From positions 154,136 to 218,135 of the forward strand of contig NZ_JAMYDU010000009.1 in NCBI RefSeq assembly GCF_024138395.1: a DNA stretch of 64,000 nt. Reading direction: 5' to 3'. The notes under the pieces are model-generated. The model was not told where the DNA came from. It searched no databases and was given only the letters and a program-made list of their open reading frames with translations. This DNA comes from Pseudomonas mandelii (lineage in GTDB: Bacteria; Pseudomonadota; Gammaproteobacteria; Pseudomonadales; Pseudomonadaceae). Positions 37,607-47,052 of this stretch are shown one piece after another. Position 1 is the stretch's first letter. Every line of letters begins with the position of its first letter. The position numbers and the translations under genes are program-made.

Positions 37607-37900
37607 ATGCCGCGTCCTGCCTGGTCCCTTTTTGCCTATCAACTGATCGAGCCTGACGAACAGCTGGATCTGTTCGCCTGCCAGGAAGTGCGGGTGCATC
37701 TGGTGACTCGTCAGCTGGAGTTGGGCGGCTCGGTAGACCGAACCTTGTGCGGCAGCCTGTTGCCGGCACAACCGCGTTGGTCGAGTGTCGACCGTACGGT
37801 GTTTCAGGACCAGCGCCTGTGCTCGCTGTGCCGGGCCATCCTGGAATCGCAAAAACGCGGCACCTCGCCGATCTGGCCTGAGTTGCGGTTCGAGCTTTAG
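37607..37900 (+). CDS. Hypothetical protein with paired cysteines
   Basis: 97 residues from ATG 37607, which has GGAG six bases upstream. No signal peptide or membrane helix. Cysteines occur singly (FACQE, TLCGS) and as CSLC near residue 73, which could bind metal. No family recognised. It follows tesA by 56 bases in the same direction. Confidence 0.65.
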   Translation: MPRPAWSLFAYQLIEPDEQLDLFACQEVRVHLVTRQLELGGSVDRTLCGSLLPAQPRWSSVDRTVFQDQRLCSLCRAILESQKRGTSPIWPELRFEL

Positions 37901-38005
37901 ATTCCTGTGGTGAGGGTGCTCCTGTGGCAAGCTCTCCTCCACAGCCTCGGTATCTACACATCCCTTGAGCTACACAGATTCACGGTCGGGGCTTGGTGTT
38001 TTGGA

Positions 38006-38728
38006 GTACATATCCGTTTCTGCGGTCACGGCCGCTGGCGGTTTCGCTTTTACAGCGAGTCACTTTCGAAAAGCGCGAAAGTAACCAAAGCGCTTCTGCC
38101 CCGCCATTCGGTGCCTCGCTTAGGCTCGGCATGCCATAACGAAGGCATTGCTTCGGGGGCCCGCCGCCATCGGCCATTCATGGCCGGGGGCGGCTACCGC
38201 GGCATCCTTGCCGCGGTGCCCCCTACGCAACGCCTGCGTTCGGCCTCTGGGAAAGGGGCAACAGATCAAGATCAAAAGCCAAAGCAACGGCAACGGCAAG
38301 ATCAACAGCTTCGCGAGCAAGCCAGCTCCCACAGTTGGAGTGGGTACATCCGGGGAAGATTAGTCGGCTGACAGGCCGTCATCGCAGCGATGCGGCGAAA
38401 AGCACATCCGCCCTGCTTTTCACCACTCAACAGGCCGAGCGTTAGCTCGCCTGCAGCTTTTGATGTTGATGCACCGCCCCTCGAGAGGCCGAGTGGAGGT
38501 TCTGCGCAGTGGGCAACCCGGCATGGATGCCGGGTTAGCCGCGCACGGCCATGGATGGCCGATCGCGGCGGGCCCACGGAGCAGGACCGGAGCGAGGGCA
38601 TGGCGAGCCTGGGCGAGCCACCGAACGAAAGGGGCAAAAGCGCTTTGGTTACTTTCGCGCTTTTCGAAAGTGACTCGCTGTAAAAGCGAAACCAATAGAA
38701 GCCGTGGCCGCAGAAACGGATATGTACC
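38006..38728. repeat. Large inverted repeat of a dispersed intergenic element
   Basis: The outer ~97 bases (38006-38102 and 38632-38728) are near-identical reverse complements containing CTTTCGAAAAGCGCGAAAG and TTTTACAGCGAGTCACTTTC. Weaker similarity continues inward, including GGCCCGCCGCCATCGGCCAT against its mirrored counterpart near 38555, so each arm is roughly 270 bases. A lone REP half (TCGCGAGCAAGCCAGCTCCCAC) lies near 38311. The whole 37901-38858 gap contains no convincing gene. Open frames here, such as one reading YSESLSKSAKVTKALLP, occur in both arms and come from the repeat. Confidence 0.8.
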
Positions 38729-38858
38729 CCATCAAGATCGGAAGTTGTACTCCACAGGCCGGCCCGCAACCACAGGTCTTTACGTCTCCCCGAAATAACG
38801 GAAGGCGGTGTACAATTCCATTTTTATACCCTTGTCGATCATGCGAAGGATTTTCCGG

Positions 38859-39830
38859 ATGTTGCCGCGCTTTCCCGCCGTCACCCGCTGCCTGTCTCTT
38901 GCCGCCCTCTGTGTCGCGGGCCCGGTAGCAGCATTGGAGCTACCCCTGCCACCACCCGGTGAAGACATCATCGGCCAGGTGCAAGTGATCAAGGCCAAGT
39001 ACGAAGATACCTTCGCCGACCTTGGCACCACCTACGATCTGGGCTATTCGGAAATGGTCGCCGCCAACCCTGGCGTTGATCCATGGCTACCGGGCGCAGG
39101 TACCGAAGTGGTACTGCCGACGCGCTTCATCCTGCCGCCGGGTCCTCGTGAAGGCATCGTCATCAACCTGGCTGAATACCGTCTCTACTATTTCCCGAAA
39201 GGCCGGGACGTGGTGTACACCTTCCCGCTGGGTATCGGCCGTGAAGGCTGGGGCTCGCCGATTGCCCACACCAGCATCATCGCCAAGACACCGAACCCGA
39301 CCTGGACGCCTCCAGCGTCGATCAAGGCCGAGCACGCCGCTGATGGCGATCCACTGCCGAATGTGGTGCCAGCCGGCCCGGACAACCCGCTGGGGCCGTT
39401 CAAGTTCACACTGGGCACTCCGGGCTACCTGATCCACGGTTCGAACAAGAAATTCGGTATCGGCATGCGCACCAGCCACGGTTGCTTCCGCATGTTCAAC
39501 AACAACGTGCTGGAAATGGCCAGCATGGTGCCGGTCGGGACGTCGGTGCGGATCATCAACGACCCGTACAAGTTCGGCCTCAGTGCGGGCAAGGTTTATC
39601 TGGAAGCGCACACGCCGCTGGACGATCTGGGCAACCCTTCGGTGGTCGACAAGCACACCGCGGTGATCAATGCGATGCTCAAGCGTGAAGACATCACCAG
39701 CAACTTGCGCATGAACTGGGATGTAGTGCGTGACGTGGTTGCCGCTGAAGATGGCCTGCCGGTGGAAATCGCCGTGCCGAGTGCTTCGGAGCCGATGGTA
39801 TCGAGTGCACCGATCGATCTGCAGCAATAA
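38859..39830 (+). CDS. L,D-transpeptidase (YkuD/ErfK family)
   Basis: 323 residues from ATG 38859 (AAGGA eight bases upstream); ATG 38841 lacks a ribosome site. The signal peptide ends near VAALE. The catalytic domain spans ~95-235, with HTSIIAKTPNPTWTPP, YLIHGSNK and SHGCFRM, in which Cys209 is the nucleophile. A LysM-like region precedes it (GYSEMVAANPGVDPWLPGAGT). It may crosslink peptidoglycan or attach the adjacent lipoprotein OprI to it; that link is inference from gene order and family function. Confidence 0.9.
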   Translation: MLPRFPAVTRCLSLAALCVAGPVAALELPLPPPGEDIIGQVQVIKAKYEDTFADLGTTYDLGYSEMVAANPGVDPWLPGAGTEVVLPTRFILPPGPREGIVINLAEYRLYYFPKGRDVVYTFPLGIGREGWGSPIAHTSIIAKTPNPTWTPPASIKAEHAADGDPLPNVVPAGPDNPLGPFKFTLGTPGYLIHGSNKKFGIGMRTSHGCFRMFNNNVLEMASMVPVGTSVRIINDPYKFGLSAGKVYLEAHTPLDDLGNPSVVDKHTAVINAMLKREDITSNLRMNWDVVRDVVAAEDGLPVEIAVPSASEPMVSSAPIDLQQ

Positions 39831-39843
39831 CGCGTTAAAGCAA

Positions 39844-39876
39844 CCCGCCGATGCAGGCCGCATCGGCGGGTTTTTT
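39844..39876 (+). terminator. Terminator of the L,D-transpeptidase gene
   Basis: CCCGCCGATG/CATCGGCGGG stem followed by TTTTTT. Confidence 0.9.
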
Positions 39877-39901
39877 ATGACCTGCAGAAAATGCGGGCGA
39901 T

Positions 39902-39931
39902 AAAAAAGCCGACCCAAAAAATGGGTCGGCT
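39902..39931 (-). terminator. Terminator of oprI
   Basis: On the minus strand AGCCGACCCA and TGGGTCGGCT form the stem and TTTTTT follows; it lies 22 bases after the oprI stop. Confidence 0.88.
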
Positions 39932-39953
39932 TGATAACAATCCCGAAGGACTA

Positions 39954-40205
39954 TTACTTGCGGCTAGCTTTTTCCAGCATGCGCAGAGCACGCTCGTTAG
40001 CTTCGTCAGCAGTCTGTTGTGCTTTTTGAGCAGCAGCCAGAGCTTCATCAGCTTTACGGTAAGCTTCGTCTGCACGAGCCTGGGAGCGAGCTGCTGCGTC
40101 TTCAGTAGCAGTCAGACGTGCTTCGGTTTCTTTCGATACGCTGCTGCAACCGGTAGCCAGAACTGCGGCCAGAGCCAGAGCAGAGAATTTCAGAACGTTG
40201 TTCAT
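39954..40205 (-). CDS. oprI: Major outer membrane lipoprotein OprI
   Basis: 83 residues from ATG 40205 (AAGGGGAACACG upstream). Lipobox ATGCSS places the lipidated Cys at residue 20. The mature part is an Ala-rich heptad coiled coil ending in ASRK, whose terminal Lys can be bound to peptidoglycan. It is the pseudomonad counterpart of Lpp. Codon use is that of a highly expressed gene. Confidence 0.96.
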   Translation of the reverse strand: MNNVLKFSALALAAVLATGCSSVSKETEARLTATEDAAARSQARADEAYRKADEALAAAQKAQQTADEANERALRMLEKASRK

Positions 40206-40272
40206 CGTGTTCCCCTTCAAGGACTTTCTATTAAGTAGCTGTCTCCTCAGAGTGAGGAAATAGCCGGCGTAC

Positions 40273-40300
40273 ATACTACCCATTACTTGTAGTAAGTAAA
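40273..40300 (-). promoter_or_regulatory. Candidate oprI promoter
   Basis: On the minus strand TTTACT (40300-40295), a 16-base spacer and TAGTAT (40278-40273). This gives a leader of roughly 60 bases before oprI. Other arrangements are possible. Confidence 0.45.
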
Positions 40301-40370
40301 CTGACGTTGAGCAAGAAGCAAAAAAAATTGTAGGCGTTGATTCTTTTTCGAGCAACTTTTAACTGCATTG

Positions 40371-40448
40371 TATAAAAAATATCCAGCTGCGAGGCCCGAA
40401 CTGAGCGAGCCGCCAAAGAAAAGTTCCCCACCTCGGCAGCTGTTTTTC
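40371..40448 (+). ncRNA. Candidate small RNA or orphan terminator structure
   Basis: TATAAA (40371-40376) is followed after 7 bases by CAGCTGCGAGG (40384-40394), a 36-base interior and CCTCGGCAGCTG (40431-40442), then TTTTT. That is the layout of a short transcript of about 65 nt ending in a Rho-independent terminator. No good -35 is visible. The rest of the 40206-40836 gap shows no convincing gene. Confidence 0.3.
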
Positions 40449-40836
40449 AGTCTCGACTAAAGTCTGCCTAGATGGAATCGTCCACACTTTTGTTCGGATT
40501 TTGCGCAGCGGCTCTCATATCTTTATCCATGTTGAGGTGACTTAAACAAAGGGCGCTCGTCTTAAGTCTCAATATCCGGCAATGTTCAGGCTCGGACTCG
40601 GGAAGATCCCGGTCGAGCCGCCCCTGCATTACCCAAGCAACTCCCGCCTGCCAGCATGACGAGCGTCCCTTGAGCATTTTCTGCCAATGGTGCCTACTAT
40701 TTGTTACGTGCTCGGTTGCGCGAGATTGGTGTTGCTCTCTCGGTGTCCATTCAGGCACGGGGTGGCGTAGATGTTCCTTCGCCGGAAAAACATCGGTAAG
40801 GTAGGGGTCAGAATTAAAGACCCGCGAGGAGTAGTG

Positions 40837-41118
40837 ATGAGCGAGGCGTTGTCCATCCACCATGACCAGGCTGGTCATCAGTTCGAGACCACCGTGGACG
40901 GTTATCGTGCCTACCTGACCTATATGGATCTGGGAAAACAGACCCTGGATATTTATCGTACCTTTGTGCCCAATGCGCTGCGTGGTCGCGGCATCGCGGC
41001 GGCGTTGACCGAGCAGGCACTGCAATACGCTGAGGAAATGGGCTACACGGTCATTCCATCGTGTTCCTACGTGGAGCGCTACATGGAACGCCACCAGCGG
41101 CATGCCGCCAAGCTGTGA
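40837..41118 (+). CDS. GNAT-type N-acetyltransferase (YidJ/NATD1-like)
   Basis: 93 residues from ATG 40837, preceded by GAGGAG. GRGIAAALTEQALQYAEEMGYTVIPSCSYVERYMERH holds the acetyl-CoA-binding loop (RGRGIA) and the C-terminal motif of the short single-domain GNAT family known as NATD1/DUF4442-independent YjdJ types. Acceptor unknown. It is followed by a strong bidirectional terminator. Confidence 0.85.
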   Translation: MSEALSIHHDQAGHQFETTVDGYRAYLTYMDLGKQTLDIYRTFVPNALRGRGIAAALTEQALQYAEEMGYTVIPSCSYVERYMERHQRHAAKL

Positions 41119-41128
41119 ACAAAGCGAA

Positions 41129-41172
41129 CGCAAAAAAAAACGCCAGGTTTGAACCTGGCGTTTTTTTTTGCG
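41129..41172. terminator. Bidirectional terminator between convergent genes
   Basis: A run of nine A, AACGCCAGGTT, TG, AACCTGGCGTT and a run of T form a symmetric hairpin serving both the GNAT gene and the minus-strand DAHP synthase gene. Confidence 0.92.
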
Positions 41173-41187
41173 TGAACGAAACGACGA

Positions 41188-42264
41188 TCAGCTGCGATTG
41201 CGTTTCGGCAGCACGTCCTTGAGTTTGGCGTGCATGCTGCGCAAGGTATTTTCGGTGGAAGTCCAGTCGATGCAGGCATCGGTGATCGACACGCCGTATT
41301 GCAGGTCGGCGAGGTCTTTCGGGATCGCCTGGCAGCCCCAGTTCAGGTGACTTTCGACCATCAGGCCAATGATCGACTGGTTGCCTTCGAGGATCTGGTT
41401 GGCGACGTTTTCCATCACCAGCGGTTGCAGGGCCGGGTCTTTGTTGGAGTTGGCGTGGCTGCAATCGACCATGATGTTCGGCTTGATCTTCGCTTTGTTC
41501 AGCGCTTGCTCGCAGAGCGCGACGCTGACCGAATCGTAGTTCGGTTTGCCGTTACCGCCGCGCAACACCACGTGACCGTAGGCGTTGCCCTTGGTGGTGA
41601 CGATCGACACGCCACCTTCCTGGTTGATGCCCAGGAAACGGTGCGGGCTGGAGACCGATTGCAAGGCGTTGATGGCCACCGTCAGGCCGCCATCGGTGCC
41701 GTTTTTGAAGCCGACAGCCGAGGACAGGCCGGAAGCCATTTCACGGTGAGTCTGGGATTCGGTGGTGCGTGCGCCGATCGCCGACCAGCTGATCAGGTCC
41801 TGCAAGTATTGCGGGGAGATCGGGTCGAGGGCTTCGGTCGCGGTCGGCAGGCCCATCTCGGCCAGGTCCAGCAGCAACTGACGACCGATGTGCAAACCAT
41901 CCTGAATCTTGAACGAGTCGTCCAGGTACGGGTCGTTGATCAAGCCTTTCCAGCCGACGGTGGTGCGTGGCTTCTCGAAATACACGCGCATGACCAGATA
42001 CAGAGTATCGGACACTTCCGCCGCGAGCACTTTCAGACGCTCGGCGTATTCGTGGGCAGCCTTGATGTCATGGATCGAGCACGGCCCGATCACGACGAAC
42101 AGGCGGTGGTCGGTGCCATCAAGAATGTTGCGAATGACTTCGCGGCCCTTGGTGACGGTGCGCAGGGCAGCGTCGCTCAGAGGAATATCACGCTTGAGCT
42201 GATCGGGAGTGATCAGTGTCTCGTTGGAAGCGACGTTAAGGTCGTTGATCGGTAAATCAGCCAT
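41188..42264 (-). CDS. 3-deoxy-7-phosphoheptulonate synthase, class I
   Basis: 358 residues of the AroF/G/H type. Landmarks are VVIGPCSIHD, MRVYFEKPRTTVGWKGLINDP, SWSAIGARTTESQTHREMASGLSSAVGFKNGTDG and MVDCSHANSNK, which supply the PEP/E4P and metal ligands. It catalyses the first step of the shikimate pathway. Which aromatic amino acid inhibits it cannot be read safely from the sequence. A second, class II enzyme lies at 56752-58098. Confidence 0.94.
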   Translation of the reverse strand: MADLPINDLNVASNETLITPDQLKRDIPLSDAALRTVTKGREVIRNILDGTDHRLFVVIGPCSIHDIKAAHEYAERLKVLAAEVSDTLYLVMRVYFEKPRTTVGWKGLINDPYLDDSFKIQDGLHIGRQLLLDLAEMGLPTATEALDPISPQYLQDLISWSAIGARTTESQTHREMASGLSSAVGFKNGTDGGLTVAINALQSVSSPHRFLGINQEGGVSIVTTKGNAYGHVVLRGGNGKPNYDSVSVALCEQALNKAKIKPNIMVDCSHANSNKDPALQPLVMENVANQILEGNQSIIGLMVESHLNWGCQAIPKDLADLQYGVSITDACIDWTSTENTLRSMHAKLKDVLPKRNRS

Positions 42265-42407
42265 CGTTTACTCGTCAGGTCACAGGTGCCGGCCGCCAGC
42301 GAACCCGCGCGGCGGAGCACAGCAAATTAAGCGCGTCGGGGAGCCGAACCTTAGCGCGTTACACCGTGGCTCGACAATGGGCAGGCACCGGTTTAATCCA
42401 GCATTAG

Positions 42408-42836
42408 CTATGCAAATGCCTTGCGAACCGTGTCGTGGGAGAACTCGTTGGCGTGCAGCTGGACCCATTCGAGGGCCAGGGTCTGATTGCTCAGCTGCTC
42501 GCTTTGAGGTTCATGCTGACGACAGTAACGTTCGATCTGGCAAACCTGCTCACCCATTCGCGCGCTGAACAGGGTCTGTTCGTCGATGAAGGCGATGCCC
42601 ACCAGATAGCTGCGTTTTCGTCGCAGACACCAGGCAACATAGCCCAGGTAGCAGATCGTGGTGCTCAGGGTGGGCATGCGTACTTGAAGTGCGGTGCCCC
42701 TTCGCCATCCGCGGTGGTAATTGCAAGCCATGCCGCCGAGGCTGATAGTGTGCAGCTGTTGCCGCGAGATGCACTCATGTTTGAGCAACGTTAATTCGAC
42801 GGGTACATCGTCAGGATGAGGAAGATAACGTCCCAT
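42408..42836 (-). CDS. PilZ domain protein
   Basis: 142 residues from ATG 42836 (GGGAG nine bases upstream). The N-terminal part (RYLPHPDDVPVELTL...TISLGGMACNYHRGWRRGTALQVRMP) has the PilZ layout, with the second motif D/NxSxxG present as TISLGG, while the RxxxR of the first motif is not obvious. c-di-GMP binding is therefore uncertain. Its start codon overlaps that of the divergent thioredoxin-like gene. Confidence 0.72.
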   Translation of the reverse strand: MGRYLPHPDDVPVELTLLKHECISRQQLHTISLGGMACNYHRGWRRGTALQVRMPTLSTTICYLGYVAWCLRRKRSYLVGIAFIDEQTLFSARMGEQVCQIERYCRQHEPQSEQLSNQTLALEWVQLHANEFSHDTVRKAFA

Positions 42837-43221
42837 GAACACGGACTCCCTGTGTCGGCCATCTGACATCGTTTCTCCCAGTATAGTGGGCGAATCGGAA
42901 CTGACCGATTTCGACGCCGACCAACGGCTGCTGGCGATGGACGGCATTTCCCTGGTGATTTTTACCAGCGTCGGCTGCGCCAGTTGCCGTTTTGCCCGTG
43001 AGCAATTGCCCACGTTCGATCTGGCGGTTGATCGACTGTGCTGGATCGATGCCGGGAACAATGGTGGCGTGGTCGAGCGTTATCGGGTCTTTCATTTGCC
43101 GGCGCTGTTTGTGGTGCGCGACGGTGAGTTCTTCGGGGCACTACAGTCGCGTCTGACCCGCACAGCGCTCAACGAAGCCGTGAGTCAGGCGTTGAGTCGA
43201 CAAGCAGAGGAGTTGCCATGA
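42835..43221 (+). CDS. Thioredoxin-like protein
   Basis: 128 residues. FTSVGCASCRFAREQLP carries a CxxC pair (Cys48, Cys51), and the later cis-Pro loop is present as FHLPALFVV. There is no signal peptide, so it is probably cytoplasmic. The start overlaps the divergent PilZ start codon; GAGGAAG lies about 10 bases upstream. Its stop overlaps the next gene's ATG. Confidence 0.82.
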   Translation: MNTDSLCRPSDIVSPSIVGESELTDFDADQRLLAMDGISLVIFTSVGCASCRFAREQLPTFDLAVDRLCWIDAGNNGGVVERYRVFHLPALFVVRDGEFFGALQSRLTRTALNEAVSQALSRQAEELP

Positions 43222-44174
43222 CAGACACTATGGCCAAACCGACAATCGGCATTATCGGAACCGGCGCGATCGGTGGTTTCTACGGGCTGATGCTGGCGCG
43301 TGCCGGCTTCGATGTGCACTTTTTGTTGCGCAGTGAGTTTTCAGCGGTCGCCGAACGTGGCTTGCATCTTGACCATGCGTCGTTGGGCCCGCTGGTCCTG
43401 AACCCGGTCCAGGCCTATTCATCGGCTGCAGATATGCCGCCGTGTGACTGGCTACTGGTGGGCGCCAAGACCACCAGTAACGCGGACCTGGCACCGGCCA
43501 TCATTCAAGCGGCGGCACCTGATGCCAAAGTACTGTTGCTGCAAAATGGCCTGGACGTTGAAGACAGTCTGCGCGAGTTGCTCCCCGATTCACTGCACCT
43601 GCTCGGCGGGCTCTGTCTGATCTGCGTCTATCGCGCCGGCCCAGGGGTCATTACCCATCAGGCGCTCGGGGCCGTGAACGTCGGCTATCACAGCGGTCCC
43701 GCCGCCGATGAACAGGCGCGCATGAATATCGTCGAGGAAGGCGCCGGGCTGTTTCGCACCGCCGGCATCGACTCCCAGGCCATGCCGAACCTGCATCAGG
43801 CGCGCTGGCAGAAACTGGTCTGGAATATCCCCTACAACGGCCTGTCGGTTCTGCTCGGGGCCAGCACCACACCCTTGATGACGGATGCCGATAGCCGCGC
43901 GCTGATTCAGGCCTTGATGGCCGAAGTGGTTCAGGGGGCCAAGGCCTGTGGTCATGACATGCCGCCGGGTTACGCCGATTATCTGTTCATGATGACCGAG
44001 AAAATGCCCGACTATTGGCCGAGCATGTACCACGACTTCCTGCACAAGCGACCGCTGGAACTGGATGCCATCTACACTCGACCACTGGCAGCGGCGAAGG
44101 CGGCGGGATGTGAATTACCGCGCATCGAAGCCTTGTATCGCAGCTTGAGTTTTATCGACCGACGTAATCACTGA
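43218..44174 (+). CDS. Putative 2-dehydropantoate 2-reductase (PanE/ApbA family)
   Basis: 318 residues. The N-terminal Rossmann motif is GIIGTGAIGGFYG (11-23). VGAKTTSN, LLQNGLDVED and the C-terminal helical domain with KLVWNIPYNGLSVLLG follow the ketopantoate reductase pattern, including the conserved Lys/Asn in the second domain. It is NADPH-dependent by family. It overlaps the thioredoxin-like gene by 4 bases. Pseudomonads often hold several paralogues, so a role in pantothenate synthesis is not certain. Confidence 0.85.
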   Translation: MTDTMAKPTIGIIGTGAIGGFYGLMLARAGFDVHFLLRSEFSAVAERGLHLDHASLGPLVLNPVQAYSSAADMPPCDWLLVGAKTTSNADLAPAIIQAAAPDAKVLLLQNGLDVEDSLRELLPDSLHLLGGLCLICVYRAGPGVITHQALGAVNVGYHSGPAADEQARMNIVEEGAGLFRTAGIDSQAMPNLHQARWQKLVWNIPYNGLSVLLGASTTPLMTDADSRALIQALMAEVVQGAKACGHDMPPGYADYLFMMTEKMPDYWPSMYHDFLHKRPLELDAIYTRPLAAAKAAGCELPRIEALYRSLSFIDRRNH

Positions 44175-44243
44175 GTCGGTCAAAAAGAAGGGGAAGGGCA
44201 ATAATGCCGGCAGTTCAGCAATTTCAGCCGCGATGCACTTCCT

Positions 44244-44413
44244 TGTAGCAGCTGCCGAAGGCTGCGTTCGGCTGCGAAGCAGTCGTCAAACCAGAACTTG
44301 CGGTGCATCAGGTACACCGCGTCTACTGGATTCACGACTGCTCCGCAGCCGAACGCAGCCTCGCAGGCTCGACAGCTGCTACAGCCGAACGCAGGATTCG
44401 GCAGCTGCTACAG
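44244..44413. repeat. Compound inverted repeat (TGTAGCAGCTGCC type)
   Basis: TGTAGCAGCTGCCGAAGGCTGCGTTCGGCTGC is mirrored by GCAGCCGAACGCAGCC...AGCTGCTACA (44345-44383). A third half copy ends at 44413. Related to the GTAGGAGCTGCCG repeats elsewhere. No gene in the 44175-44455 gap. Confidence 0.8.
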
Positions 44414-44455
44414 ATAGCATTGCGGCTTAACTGACTTGGGCATTAGGGGAAGGGC

Positions 44456-45361
44456 ATGGCCAATGGCATAGACGACAAACTGGTGTTGGCGATTTCTTCG
44501 CGAGCACTGTTCGATTTGAGCGAGAGCCACAAGGTTTATCTGTCGAGCGGCGTCGAGGCGTATCGGCAATACCAGATCGAACACGAAGACGAAATTCTCG
44601 AGCCCGGCGATGCGTTCCCGTTGGTCGAAAAACTCCTGAACCTGAATGCCAGTCTCGGCCGAGCCCGGGTCGAGGTGATTCTGGTGTCGCGCAACAGCGC
44701 CGACACCGGTCTGCGGGTGTTCAACTCGATTCATCACTATGGCCTGGCGATCTCGCGTGCGGCATTTGTCGGCGGGCGCAGTCCTTATCCGTACCTCAAG
44801 GCCTTTGGCTGCGACCTGTTTCTTTCGACTCATTCCGACGACGTGCGCAGTGCGCTGGATGCCGGTTTCGCTGCAGCGACTATTCTGTCGGGCGGTGCCA
44901 GTCGCGCCGCCAGCGATGAATTGCGCATTGCGTTCGACGGTGACGCGGTGCTGTTTTCCGATGAGTCGGAGCGGGTCTATCAATCGGGAGGCCTTGCAGC
45001 GTTTCAGGCCAGCGAACGCGAGTCAGCCCGCGAGCCTTTGCGCGGCGGGCCGTTCAAAGGTTTCCTCGCGGCGCTCAACCTTTTGCAGCGCGAGTTCCCC
45101 GATGATGCCTGTCCGATCCGCACCGCGCTGGTGACCGCGCGATCGGCGCCGGCCCATGAACGGGTGATCCGCACCTTGCGCGAATGGGACATCCGTCTGG
45201 ACGAGTCGTTGTTCCTCGGCGGTTTGACCAAATCGGCTTTTCTCGAAGCGTTTGCCGCCGATGTATTTTTCGATGACCAGGCCGGCCATTGCGAGCTGGC
45301 CCGCGAAGTGGTCGCCACCGGTCACGTGCCGCATGGCATCAGTAACGAGCCGTCGATTTAA
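44456..45361 (+). CDS. 5'-nucleotidase, cytosolic type (NT5C1 family)
   Basis: 301 residues. LVLAISSRALFDL replaces the usual DxD start of HAD enzymes, as is typical of the NT5C1-like 5'-nucleotidases. ILVSRNSADTGLRVFNSI, AFDGDAVLFSDESERVY and a final DVFFDDQAGHC fit that family. It is predicted to dephosphorylate nucleoside monophosphates in the cytoplasm. It stands between a repeat block and a stress protein gene. Confidence 0.85.
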   Translation: MANGIDDKLVLAISSRALFDLSESHKVYLSSGVEAYRQYQIEHEDEILEPGDAFPLVEKLLNLNASLGRARVEVILVSRNSADTGLRVFNSIHHYGLAISRAAFVGGRSPYPYLKAFGCDLFLSTHSDDVRSALDAGFAAATILSGGASRAASDELRIAFDGDAVLFSDESERVYQSGGLAAFQASERESAREPLRGGPFKGFLAALNLLQREFPDDACPIRTALVTARSAPAHERVIRTLREWDIRLDESLFLGGLTKSAFLEAFAADVFFDDQAGHCELAREVVATGHVPHGISNEPSI

Positions 45362-45458
45362 AGCGCCCCGGTTCAATGCATTGCGCCAGACGCCGCACTC
45401 GCCACCGCACTGCTAAGCTGAATCAATCTCCGCCATGTTGGCATCCAAGGAGGTCCCT

Positions 45459-45962
45459 ATGATTCATTCGATGCTGTATGCCACCGACCTCGGTCTGTAT
45501 GCACCTTTCGTGATGCAGCATGCGTTGGCACTGGCTCGAACATTCAATGCCGATCTATATGTGGTGCACGCGGTGGAGCCGATGGGGTTGTTCGCCGAAT
45601 CGGTGCTTCAGAGTTACCTCGATGAGCAGGCCTTGAACGAGTTTCACAGCCAGGGCCTGAATACGGTGATTGCCAATATCGAGCAGCGGGTGCTCGACAG
45701 CTTTCGCGAAGAGCTGGGGGATGAGGGGGCGCTGGACCTGGAACGGATTCGGGCAGTGCGGGTGCTGCAGGGCGATCCGTCGCAGGTGATTCTCGACCAG
45801 GCGCAGAAACTCTCCGTCGATTTGCTGATCGTAGGAAGTCACAGCCATGGCGCTGGCGCGGAAACGCCATTGGGCCGAACCGCTGCGCGCGTGTTGCAAC
45901 TGTCCAGAGTGCCGGTCTATCTGGTGCCGCTGATGGAACGTCGCCGCAAAGGGGATCGCTAG
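45459..45962 (+). CDS. Universal stress protein (UspA family)
   Basis: 167 residues from ATG 45459, which has AAGGAGGT upstream; an earlier start at 45435 is less likely. The first strand is MLYATDLG, and the nucleotide-binding loop is present as IVGSHSHGAGAETPLGRTAARVLQLSRVPVYLV, close to the G-x2-G-x9-G-S/T pattern. Probably ATP-binding. Confidence 0.9.
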   Translation: MIHSMLYATDLGLYAPFVMQHALALARTFNADLYVVHAVEPMGLFAESVLQSYLDEQALNEFHSQGLNTVIANIEQRVLDSFREELGDEGALDLERIRAVRVLQGDPSQVILDQAQKLSVDLLIVGSHSHGAGAETPLGRTAARVLQLSRVPVYLVPLMERRRKGDR

Positions 45963-46065
45963 GACACGAATAATGGTGTTTTGATAAAAAGTTCTAGATT
46001 TATTAATCAAACCATTAATATAGTTATATATCGTCGCTGATGCCCGTGGCGTCTACCTGCTTTGA

Positions 46066-47049
<984 letters not shown>

Positions 47050-47052
47050 TCG

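Noticed and set aside
38302..38769. 155-codon minus-strand frame reading YSESLSKSAKVTKALLP and GGASTSKAAGELTLGLLSGEK
   Set aside because: The same reading occurs in both arms of the inverted repeat, so it reflects the repeat and not a gene.
40468..40677. 69-codon minus-strand frame starting MLKGRSSCWQAG in the oprI/GNAT gap
   Set aside because: Protein-like in part, but it lacks a ribosome site and recognised motifs and may be chance in a less GC-rich gap. Left open for a homology search.
41230..42255. 341-codon plus-strand frame over the class I DAHP synthase gene
   Set aside because: Mirror frame of a highly conserved enzyme on the minus strand; no ribosome site or known motifs.
42265..42407. 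Leader peptide or attenuator before the class I DAHP synthase gene
   Set aside because: No run of aromatic codons in a short frame and no terminator/antiterminator pair could be made out.
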